Assembly (NCBI RefSeq): GCF_003688625.1 | Contig: NZ_RCWY01000003.1 | Span: 927,589-991,588, forward strand | DNA from: Sphingomonas sp. PP-CE-3A-406 | Lineage (GTDB): Bacteria > Pseudomonadota > Alphaproteobacteria > Sphingomonadales > Sphingomonadaceae | Length of the DNA: 64,000 bases | Reading direction: 5' to 3' | Part shown: positions 1 through 6,411 of the stretch, one piece after another | How the letters are laid out: each line of letters opens with the position of its first letter | How positions within the stretch are numbered: position 1 is the first letter of the stretch | Notes under the pieces: generated by a model | Told to the model about the DNA's origin: nothing | The model's input: only the letters and a program-made list of their open reading frames with translations | Database searches by the model: none | Made by a program: the position numbers and the translations under genes

Positions 1-20
1 GCGCTCCGTCAGGCGGGCCT

Positions 21-419
21 GTGAAGGCGCTGTTCCCCAACGCGGCGACGACCGATGGGGTGACGGTGCGCGTGTCGGTCAGCTATTTGCCCGAACAGTC
101 CGAGCCCGAGCGCGGCCGCTGGTTCTGGGCCTATCACATCCGCCTTGAGAATGAGGGCACCGAGACCGTCCAGCTGCTCACCCGCCACTGGGTGATCACC
201 GACGGTCGCGGCGCGCGGCATTCGGTCGAGGGCGAAGGCGTGGTCGGCGAACAGCCGGTGATCGAACCGGGCGCGAGCTTCGACTACGTCTCGGGCTGCC
301 CGCTCGCGACCCCGTCGGGTGCGATGCAGGGGAGCTACCAGATGGTCCGCGAAGACGGCGCCGTGTTCGCGGTCGAGATTCCCCGCTTCTCGCTGTTCGC
401 GCCCGCGGTGCTGAATTGA
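21..419 (+). CDS. apaG: ApaG family protein
   Basis: This 132-residue protein matches the small single-domain ApaG family, which has a fibronectin-III-like beta sandwich. Family hallmarks are visible: a WFWAYHIRLEN strand near residues 33-43, LLTRHWVITDG near 53-63, and a glycine-rich GEGVVGEQPVIEPG segment followed by FDYVSGCPLATPSG. Length is normal for the family. The biochemical role is not settled; E. coli mutants link it to divalent-cation (Co/Mg) resistance. The start is a GTG 21 bases into the window, so anything upstream is out of view. Its TGA overlaps the TTG start of the following LysR gene, which suggests translational coupling. Confidence 0.93.
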   Translation: MKALFPNAATTDGVTVRVSVSYLPEQSEPERGRWFWAYHIRLENEGTETVQLLTRHWVITDGRGARHSVEGEGVVGEQPVIEPGASFDYVSGCPLATPSGAMQGSYQMVREDGAVFAVEIPRFSLFAPAVLN

Positions 420-1198
420 AGCGTACGCATCTCCCGCTTAATGGCCTGCGCGTGCTCGATGCGGCGGCGCGGCATCTGTCGTTCACGCGGGCTGCGGACG
501 AACTGGCGGTGACGCCGGCGGCGGTGGGGCAGCAGATCCGCGCGCTGGAGGATACGCTCGGCGTCGTCCTGTTCCGCCGCACCACGCGTGGGCTGGAACT
601 GACGCCTGAGGCGGAAGCGGGTCTAGGCGCGCTCCGCGGTGGGTTCCTCCAGTTCGAGGAAGCCGTGCGCGCGATGCAGGCGGGTCAGTCGTCGAAATCG
701 CTGACGATCGCCGCGCCGCGCGACCTGACCGAGAAGTGGCTGATGCCGCGCCTCGCGCAGATCGCCGAGGCAGACCCCGAACTGCGCTTCGTGCTGATCA
801 CCGCCGACGAGAATGTCGACTTCACCGAAGCCAATCTTGATCTCGCGATCCGCTGGGGCAATGGGCCCGGCGAGCATGAGGGTGAGGCACTGGAATCGGA
901 GGGCATGGTGACGATCGCCAAGCCCGGCACCGATAGCGAAGCCGCGATCGCGTGGTCGGGTGAGGACGGCGTCGCGCTGGTCCGCGTCACCGACGCCGGG
1001 CTCGCGATCGATGCGGCGGCGGCGGGGCTCGGTCGCGCGACGGTGCCGGAACTGCTTGCTCGCCGCGATCTGGCGCAGGCCCGCGTACGGCTTATCGGCG
1101 AGTCGCAGCCCTCGAAGGGGGGGTACTGGCTGGTCGCCCCGCTCCCGCAGTGGCGCCAGAAGAAAGTCCGCGCGCTCGTGGATGCCCTGACCGCGTGA
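416..1198 (+). CDS. LysR-family transcriptional regulator (GcvA-like), compact
   Basis: The N-terminal 65 residues form a classic LysR winged helix-turn-helix (NGLRVLDAAARHLSF, then TRAADELAVTPAAVGQQIR). The rest is a periplasmic-binding-like effector domain of GcvA type (FVLITADENVDFTEANLDLAIRWG). At 260 residues it is about 40 shorter than usual. The gap falls after SEGMVTIAKPG, where relatives carry a longer stretch before the second lobe, but the frame is intact and the C-terminal lobe (GYWLVAPLPQWRQKKVRAL) is present. The start is a TTG overlapping the apaG stop. The target genes cannot be predicted from sequence; apaG and the following acetyltransferase are the neighbours. Confidence 0.85.
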   Translation: MKRTHLPLNGLRVLDAAARHLSFTRAADELAVTPAAVGQQIRALEDTLGVVLFRRTTRGLELTPEAEAGLGALRGGFLQFEEAVRAMQAGQSSKSLTIAAPRDLTEKWLMPRLAQIAEADPELRFVLITADENVDFTEANLDLAIRWGNGPGEHEGEALESEGMVTIAKPGTDSEAAIAWSGEDGVALVRVTDAGLAIDAAAAGLGRATVPELLARRDLAQARVRLIGESQPSKGGYWLVAPLPQWRQKKVRALVDALTA

Positions 1199-1239
1199 GG
1201 CAACCCGGGCGCAGACCACGGCGCGCCGGCGTTTCGCCA

Positions 1240-1767
1240 GTGCTGAAGACGCGTCGGCTGCGCCTGCGGCCGCTGGTCGAAGGCGACGCGACCGCATTGC
1301 ACCCGATGCTCGCCGACGCCGAATTGATGGCGTATTCCGCCGACGGTCCCTTGGGTTCGGTCGACGACGTCCGCACCTACCTCGCCGAGGAAGCAGCGCC
1401 GGGCAACCAGCGTACCTGGGCGATCACCCGCACCGGCGACGACCGCGCGATCGGCTGGGTCTCGGGCAGCGAGGCCGATGGGGCAGGGGTGACGGAGATC
1501 GGTTTCATCCTCGCGCGCGAAGCGTGGGGAAGGGGGATCGCGCGTGAGGCTGTGTCGGCGGTGATCGATCGCCTGTTCGCAGAAGGCCGAAGCCGGGTTT
1601 TCGCGGATGCCGATACCGAGAATACTGCGTCGATCACCTTGCTGGAACGTCTCGGCTTCCGTCGTGAACGGCTGTTGCGCGACGAGTGGGAAACGCATCT
1701 GGGGTTGCGCGACAGCCTGATCTACGGGCTCTGCGCCGATAGCTGGCAGGCGGCCGGGCGAGCCTGA
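1240..1767 (+). CDS. GNAT-family N-acetyltransferase (RimJ/RimL type)
   Basis: This 175-residue protein begins with the LKTRRLRLRPL strand typical of RimJ/RimL-like acetyltransferases. Its acetyl-CoA-binding motif A is readable as EAWGRGIAREAVSAV (R/Q-x-x-G-x-G/A type), and the C-terminal NTASITLLERLGFRRE is the usual beta5-alpha5 region. The chosen start is the GTG at 1240; an upstream ATG in frame at 1150 would overlap the LysR gene and add a stretch without family similarity. The acceptor could be a protein N-terminus, an amino acid or a small molecule; the sequence does not decide. Confidence 0.85.
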   Translation: MLKTRRLRLRPLVEGDATALHPMLADAELMAYSADGPLGSVDDVRTYLAEEAAPGNQRTWAITRTGDDRAIGWVSGSEADGAGVTEIGFILAREAWGRGIAREAVSAVIDRLFAEGRSRVFADADTENTASITLLERLGFRRERLLRDEWETHLGLRDSLIYGLCADSWQAAGRA

Positions 1768-1793
1768 GCCACCGCCGCCATCCCCACTGATAA

Positions 1794-1901
1794 CACCACC
1801 CCGGCGAAGGCCGGGGCCCAATTGGGAAGGTGGCAATAACGAAGCGCTACCCGCCGTTAGCAACGTTCCCCAATTGGCCCCCGGCCTTCGCCGGGGTGGT
1901 G
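1794..1901. repeat. Palindromic intergenic repeat, family A copy 1
   Basis: Two arms of about 33 bases (CACCACCCCGGCGAAGGCCG and its complement) flank a 40-base centre. The element lies between two convergent genes. Similar copies occur at 5046-5151 and 26771-26876, and the centre (ATAACGAAGCGCT, TTAGCAACGTT) is also partly conserved, so this is an element rather than a simple hairpin. It could fold as a strong bidirectional hairpin at both gene ends. Confidence 0.8.
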
Positions 1902-1930
1902 GCCCTTGATATGAGGCGGGGCAGCGAACC

Positions 1931-3202
1931 CTACCGCGCCGCCAACAACGCCAGAGCCCGCCCCATCAACCCCGCGAACTGAACCTCGTTCACGCCATCA
2001 TCAGCCCGGTGCCAGTTCCCGGTCGCCACATACCAGCGGCCGTCCTTCGCCTGCACCAGATAGTTCAGCGTCAGCACCCCAGGCTCGCCGCCTCCCTTAA
2101 ACCCGACATACCCAAACCGCTTGGCGATCGCCGGATCGACCCCCGCATTGACCGCCAGCACCGCCCGGGTCGTAGCGTCCGCCCCCCGCAGCGCGTTCAG
2201 CACCACAGCCATCGCCGCCGGGCTCGAAAACCATTCGACGCTGTCGATCGCCACCGGCTTCCCCGCGAACACCGTCGGATCGAGCTTGGCAGTGGAAATC
2301 CTTACCGCATTGTCCAACAGCAGCGCGCGCCGCGCATCTACCGACCCCGCCGCCCAAGCCCTCGTCAGCGCCGAATCCCCCTTCAACGCGAACATCTCGC
2401 GCGTCGTCATCACGGGCACGCTGCCGCCAGCCGCTTCCGTCATCGCATCCACCTTCGCGCGTCCGAGCGTCGTCAGCAGCGTATCCGTCGCGGTGTTGTC
2501 GCTGATCGAGATCATCATCGTCGCCAGTGTCTGCACCGTCACCGGCGACCCGGCGGGCCAGGTCTGCAACACGCCCGACGGCAAGGACGGCGCTCCGACC
2601 TTCACGACGTCCTCCCAGTGTCGCTCGCCGCTCGCCACCTGCCGTGCCAGTTCCGCCAGCACCCATAGCTTGAACGCCGACCCAAGTGGCGCCGCCACAT
2701 CCGCTCGATATTCCAGGATTGGCGTCGGTCTGCCGTTGCCCAGCGCGTAAAGCCCGAACCCGCTAGCCCCCGGCAGTGCGCGAAACTCCGCTTCGAGCTT
2801 GGCGAGGCTGTCGTCACGCGGCGCTGTGCCGGTAATCAGCAATCCGGTCGCGGCATGCGGCGGAGCGGGGTCGATCACCAGGCGGACGCTCGCCGTCCCG
2901 CGCGCGTACCCGACGGTCAGGTCCGCCGACCATGCCGAGGTCGCGGTCAACGTCTCGATCTTCTGCGGGGCGCCGAGTGCTGTCTTCAACTGCGCGGCGA
3001 TGACCGACAGTTGCGCCGCGGGGACCTTGTCGCGAAAGCTCGCCGCGAAATATGTTTCGTACGACCCGCGGCCGTCCAGTATCGCGACCAGCGCGTCCGC
3101 CTTGGCGCGCAACGCCGGGTCTGGCGCCAACCCCTGCGCCGCGACTCCGACGGGCAGTACCGCCAGCAGGAGCGCGAACAGCCGGAGCGCCAGCTTTTTC
3201 AT
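1931..3202 (-). CDS. Exported class A beta-lactamase-related serine hydrolase
   Basis: The 423-residue precursor starts with a Sec signal peptide (MKKLALRLFALLLAVLPVGV, cleavage near AAQ 21-23). Residues about 28-130 form an extra N-terminal domain of the kind seen before penicillin-recognising hydrolases. The catalytic domain has all three serine-hydrolase motifs: S175-x-x-K178 (SAFK), S234-D-N236, and K369-G-G. The third motif reads KGG instead of KTG. The protein is longer than true class A beta-lactamases (about 290 residues), so a peptidase or lactamase-like hydrolase is possible; beta-lactam resistance is not shown by the sequence. Its ATG overlaps the stop of the upstream ABC permease gene by one base (TGATG). 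Confidence 0.85.
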   Translation of the reverse strand: MKKLALRLFALLLAVLPVGVAAQGLAPDPALRAKADALVAILDGRGSYETYFAASFRDKVPAAQLSVIAAQLKTALGAPQKIETLTATSAWSADLTVGYARGTASVRLVIDPAPPHAATGLLITGTAPRDDSLAKLEAEFRALPGASGFGLYALGNGRPTPILEYRADVAAPLGSAFKLWVLAELARQVASGERHWEDVVKVGAPSLPSGVLQTWPAGSPVTVQTLATMMISISDNTATDTLLTTLGRAKVDAMTEAAGGSVPVMTTREMFALKGDSALTRAWAAGSVDARRALLLDNAVRISTAKLDPTVFAGKPVAIDSVEWFSSPAAMAVVLNALRGADATTRAVLAVNAGVDPAIAKRFGYVGFKGGGEPGVLTLNYLVQAKDGRWYVATGNWHRADDGVNEVQFAGLMGRALALLAAR

Positions 3203-4056
3203 CAGTTCTTCAGCTTCCAGCCGCTCTGCAACAGCCGGTAGCACAGCGTCGCCAGCACCAGATCGATCACCAGGATCACGATCCCGCCGATCATCACCGG
3301 CGAGTCGGCGATCCCCAGGAACCCGTAGCGGAAGCCCGAGATGATGTAGAAGAACGGGTTCGCATGGCTGAACGCGCGGAACGCCGGGGCGAGCTTGTCG
3401 ACCGAGTAGAACGTCCCCGACAACAGCGACAACGGCGCGATCACGAAGTTGGTGACCGCAGCCGCATGATCGAACTTGTCCGCCCAGATCGACGTCAGCA
3501 CGCCGAGCAGCGCGAGGAACGTCGCGCCGAGCAACCCGAACCAGATGATCGCGAGTGGCGCATGCGGGGTGACGTGCACGCCCGGATACAGCGCCATCGC
3601 GCCCCATACGACGATCCCGACGATCACCGCACGCGTCATCGCGCCGCCGACGAGCGCGGCCAGCAACTCACCCGTCGACAGGGGCGGCTGGAGATAATCG
3701 ACGATCGTCCCCTGCATCTTGCCGGCCAGCAGCGAGAAGCTGGCATTGGCGAACGCCGGCCCCATCATGCCCTGCGCGATGATCAGCCCCGGCGCGATGA
3801 AATCGGCGAAATCGACGATCTGGCCGTCGACGGGCACCGGGCTTTTCGCGCCCGTCGCGATGGTGAACACGATCAGAAACAGCAACGTCGTGATCGCTGG
3901 CGCCCACACCGTCTGGAGCTGCACCTTGAAGAACCGGCGCACCTCCTTGATATAGAGGGTTCGCAGTCCCTCCCAGTTCACGCTCTTTATGACGGGAACA
4001 CCGGGGGCGGAATGCACCGCCGACTGGATTTCACCGATTGGGGGCTGGCTGCTCAT
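3202..4056 (-). CDS. ABC-2 type transporter permease
   Basis: This 284-residue integral membrane protein has about six hydrophobic segments after a 60-residue cytoplasmic N-terminus. The C-terminal half carries the ABC-2 signature around LLSGTFYSVDKLAPAF and NPFFYIISGFRYGFLG. It resembles NodJ/KpsM-like and YadH-like permeases that export polysaccharides, lipids or drugs together with a separate ATPase. No ATPase gene lies next to it; the only coupled partner is the serine hydrolase downstream (TGATG overlap). The start chosen is the first ATG in frame (4056). The substrate is unknown. Confidence 0.88.
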   Translation of the reverse strand: MSSQPPIGEIQSAVHSAPGVPVIKSVNWEGLRTLYIKEVRRFFKVQLQTVWAPAITTLLFLIVFTIATGAKSPVPVDGQIVDFADFIAPGLIIAQGMMGPAFANASFSLLAGKMQGTIVDYLQPPLSTGELLAALVGGAMTRAVIVGIVVWGAMALYPGVHVTPHAPLAIIWFGLLGATFLALLGVLTSIWADKFDHAAAVTNFVIAPLSLLSGTFYSVDKLAPAFRAFSHANPFFYIISGFRYGFLGIADSPVMIGGIVILVIDLVLATLCYRLLQSGWKLKN

Positions 4057-4137
4057 GGGAGTTGCGGGTAATCCCTGCCGCTGCCGCCCGCAACCCGGCT
4101 TGAAGATTGGCCGACTGACGTAGACTAAGGAACGAAC

Positions 4138-4890
4138 ATGTCCTGGACCGACGAGCGCATCGCGACGCTCAAGACGATGTGGGAGGCCGGCCAGACCGCC
4201 AGCCAGATCGCCGAAGCACTGGGTGGCGTGAGCCGCAACGCCGTCATCGGCAAGGCGCACCGCCTCGAGCTACAGGCGCGCCCGTCGCCGGTGAAGCCGA
4301 ACGATCCCGAGGCTAAGGCGGCTGCTGCTGCCGAAGCGTCAGCTGCTGCGGTGGCTCCCGAGCCGGTCGCGGCACCGGAGCCGGTCGAGGTCGAGGCGCC
4401 CAAGCCTGCACCGGTCGCACCGCCCGTCGTCGCAGCGGCCAAGCCTACCGCACCGGTCGAGCCGGAGCCGGTCGCCGAAGAGCCTGAAGACGACGAGGAC
4501 GAGGATGAGGACGAGGCTGCTCCGGCCGTCTCCGCGCCCGTCCGCGCGCCGCAGCCGATCCTGCGCTCGGTCGGCCCGGGCGGCTTCCTCCGCCAGGCAC
4601 CCGGCGAGCAGCAGCCTCCGAGCACGCCGGCGCCGCCGCGTCGCCTCGTGCCTGCCAAGCCGTCCGCCGAGATGGCGAACAAGACGAGCCTGCTCGAACT
4701 GAACGACCGCATCTGCAAATGGCCGCTCGGCCATCCCGGCGAGCCCGACTTCCACTTCTGCGGCAAGGCGGTGAACCCGGGCTTCCCGTATTGCGTCGAT
4801 CATTGCGGCCACGCGTACCAGGCACAGTTGCCCCGTCGCGATCGTCGTCCGACCCCGCCGCTTCCGTTCGGCGGTCCGCGGCCCAGGTGA
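4138..4890 (+). CDS. gcrA: GcrA cell-cycle regulator
   Basis: The N-terminus MSWTDERIATLKTMWEAGQT, followed by ASQIAEALGGVSRNAVIGKA, is the diagnostic GcrA DNA-binding helix-turn-helix. In Caulobacter, GcrA is a sigma-70 cofactor that activates genes at CcrM-methylated GANTC sites. Residues about 55-165 are a long Ala/Pro/Glu-rich linker with an acidic DEDEDEDE run. The C-terminal domain (about 180-235) has the conserved CKWPLGHPGEPDFHFCG and YCVDHCGHAY segment that contacts sigma factor in homologues. At 250 residues it is longer than Caulobacter GcrA (173) because of the linker. Its stop codon begins an unusual structured 3' element (4888-5035). Confidence 0.96.
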   Translation: MSWTDERIATLKTMWEAGQTASQIAEALGGVSRNAVIGKAHRLELQARPSPVKPNDPEAKAAAAAEASAAAVAPEPVAAPEPVEVEAPKPAPVAPPVVAAAKPTAPVEPEPVAEEPEDDEDEDEDEAAPAVSAPVRAPQPILRSVGPGGFLRQAPGEQQPPSTPAPPRRLVPAKPSAEMANKTSLLELNDRICKWPLGHPGEPDFHFCGKAVNPGFPYCVDHCGHAYQAQLPRRDRRPTPPLPFGGPRPR

Positions 4891-5035
4891 GGCGAAGGGC
4901 GGCCTGCGCCAACCTGGCGCAGGACTCGCCCAAGCCCGGCCGGCGCGGCTAGCCGCGACCGACGACATGGGCTTTGCCCATGGCTAGCTTGGTATAGAAA
5001 AGGCCGTTTCCTCGGGCGAGGAAGCGGTCTTTTTT
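4888..5035 (+). other. Structured 3'-end element, copy 1 (downstream of gcrA)
   Basis: From the gcrA stop codon onward, about 148 nt are nearly identical to the 3' end of the convergent outer-membrane protein gene (5253-5400, opposite strand). Four successive hairpins can be drawn: CCTGCGCCA-acc-TGGCGCAGG (4903-4923), CGCGG-ctag-CCGCG (4944-4957), CATGGGC-ttt-GCCCATG (4966-4982) and an intrinsic terminator (4999-5035). In hairpin 1 a G-C pair here is a T-A pair in the other copy, a compensatory change; hairpin 2 keeps its stem but changes its loop. The element could act as a 3' UTR or as the source of a small RNA. It matches no family I recognise. Confidence 0.7.
4999..5035 (+). terminator. 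Intrinsic terminator of gcrA
   Basis: A 12-bp stem (GGCCGTTTCCTC with GAGGAAGCGGTC) has a GGGC loop and is followed by TTTTTT. It is also preceded by an A-run, so it may work from both strands. Confidence 0.88.
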
Positions 5036-5045
5036 CCAACAGGCT

Positions 5046-5151
5046 CCACCCCGGCGAAGGCCGGGGCCCAATTGGAAAGGTCTCGGTAACCGAGCGCTGC
5101 GCCCGTTTGGCAACGTTTCCCAACTGGGCCCCGGCCTCCGCCGGGGTGGTG
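5046..5151. repeat. Palindromic intergenic repeat, family A copy 2
   Basis: The element has the same arms as the copy at 1794-1901 (CACCCCGGCGAAGGCCGGGG and complement) and the same internal GGTAACCGAGCGCT and GGCAACGTTT blocks. It lies in the middle of the convergent gcrA/outer-membrane-protein interval, between the two structured 3' elements. Confidence 0.8.
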
Positions 5152-5183
5152 CTCTATAGCTCAGCGCCTACCGCCCCCTCTGG

Positions 5184-5233
5184 TTCTCCCGCGAAGGCGG
5201 GAGCCCAGACTGGGTCCCCGCCTTCGCGGGGAA
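5184..5233. repeat. Palindromic intergenic repeat, family B copy
   Basis: A near-perfect hairpin: TTCTCCCGCGAAGGCGGGAG pairs with CCCCGCCTTCGCGGGGAA around a CCCAGACTGGG core. An almost identical sequence is at 17882-17933, with longer variants at 13949-14046 and 23717-23792. Confidence 0.8.
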
Positions 5234-5252
5234 ACAAACTTTGCATGCAATC

Positions 5253-5291
5253 AAAAAAGGCCGCTTCCCCGTGTGAGGAAGCGGCCTTTTT
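5253..5291 (-). terminator. Intrinsic terminator of the outer-membrane protein gene
   Basis: A 12-bp stem (GGCCGCTTCCCC with GAGGAAGCGGCC, loop GTGT) is flanked by A and T runs and is usable in both directions. It corresponds to the terminator of gcrA in the inverted duplicate element. Confidence 0.85.
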
Positions 5292-5400
5292 CATATCACG
5301 CTAGCCATGGGCAAAGCCCATGTCGTCGGTCGCGGTGAACCGCGCCGGCCGGGCTTGGGCGAGTCCTGCTCCAGCTTGGAGCAGGCCGCCCCGCGCCTCA
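5253..5400 (-). other. Structured 3'-end element, copy 2 (downstream of outer-membrane protein gene)
   Basis: Read on the minus strand from the TGA at 5400, this copy aligns to the gcrA 3' element over about 148 nt without large gaps. Hairpin 1 is CCTGCTCCA-agc-TGGAGCAGG, hairpin 2 is CGCGG-ttca-CCGCG, hairpin 3 (CATGGGC-ttt-GCCCATG) is unchanged, and a terminator closes it. The flanking genes are unrelated in sequence, so similarity starting at the stop codons points to a mobile or conserved 3' module. Confidence 0.7.
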
Positions 5401-6252
5401 GAACCGAAACGCCACCGTGCCGCGCAGGCTGTGCCAACGGAAATTATCATCCGAGCGCTTGAACGCGGTACCCGCCGTGTTCGGCGCGAGCACGAACGGG
5501 TTGTTCGCAGGCTGCGTACCGCGCGTCACGAGAACGCGCGCGTCGTCGTCCTGATACTGGTGGAACATATATTCCATGCCGACCGAGATGTTCTTGCCGA
5601 GCTTCTGCTCGATGCCACCGCCGCCGGTGATGCCGAACTGGTTCTTCTTGCCACTCTGCGCATAGGCGTTGGCCGTGTTGCTCGAATAGAAATCACGATT
5701 GATGCGCGCATAGCCCGGACCGAACGTGCCGTAGAACAGCGTCGTGTTGACCGCATAGCCCACACGGCCACGGATCGAGGCTTCCCAGGCGAGGTCGCGC
5801 GTCATCGTGTAGAAGGCGGGCGTGGTCGAGAAGGCGGTGACGCTGTCGCGGATGTTCGACTTGCCGAACTCGCCGACGACGCCGACGACGATGTTGCCAC
5901 GCTGCTGGTCGATGCCGACGCGCGCGTAATAGGCGGTGTTGTCCTTGTCGTTGCGGCAGCCACGGCCACCGACGGCAGGAGCGGTGCTGCTCCGCGCGGC
6001 GCCGTTGCAGAAACCGGGCGAGAACGCGTTTGCGCCGGCCGCGGTCGTGACGGCATCGCCGAAGCGGCCATCGAGGTTGCGATCGAACAGGATCGACGAA
6101 CCCTCGTCGTTCGGCTGCACGTCATACCCACCGGCCGCACCGAAATAGATGCCGCTGAACGGCGCGTCGGCCGTAACTTCCTGCGCAGCGGCAGGCGCCG
6201 CGAACCCCAGCGTAGCGGCGCCAGCGAGCACCACCATCATCGTCTTGCTCAT
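5398..6252 (-). CDS. Outer-membrane beta-barrel protein (OmpA/Opa-like porin family)
   Basis: The 284-residue precursor has a signal peptide (MSKTMMVVLAGAATLGFAAP, cleavage near AAAQ 21-24). It continues as SGIYFGAAGGYD and ends RGTVAFRF, with the terminal phenylalanine typical of barrel proteins. Alternating strands such as VGMEYMFHQY and IRGRVGYAVN fit an eight- to ten-stranded barrel similar to the Omp25/31 type. The start at 6252 is chosen because GGGAG lies 7-8 bases upstream; an ATG seven codons earlier lacks this. The two cysteines in FCNGAARSS and RGCRN could form a loop disulphide. Substrate and role are unknown. Its 3' end carries the duplicated structured element. Confidence 0.85.
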   Translation of the reverse strand: MSKTMMVVLAGAATLGFAAPAAAQEVTADAPFSGIYFGAAGGYDVQPNDEGSSILFDRNLDGRFGDAVTTAAGANAFSPGFCNGAARSSTAPAVGGRGCRNDKDNTAYYARVGIDQQRGNIVVGVVGEFGKSNIRDSVTAFSTTPAFYTMTRDLAWEASIRGRVGYAVNTTLFYGTFGPGYARINRDFYSSNTANAYAQSGKKNQFGITGGGGIEQKLGKNISVGMEYMFHQYQDDDARVLVTRGTQPANNPFVLAPNTAGTAFKRSDDNFRWHSLRGTVAFRF

Positions 6253-6411
6253 ATTCACTCCCGGAAACTTCATGACAGGTTTTTCATAAACGGCGGATCG
6301 CTCGAAATTTATCCCATCGATGCAACAATCTACATCAATGTGGCTTTCCGGTAACACGGAGAACAAACAGAGCCTGTGGCTTTGTCGCAAGCCAGCGGCT
6401 ACGTTCGCTCC

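Noticed and set aside
1794..5233. CRISPR array suggested by repeated palindromes
   Set aside because: The repeats are kilobases apart, variable and between genes; there are no regular spacers or cas genes.
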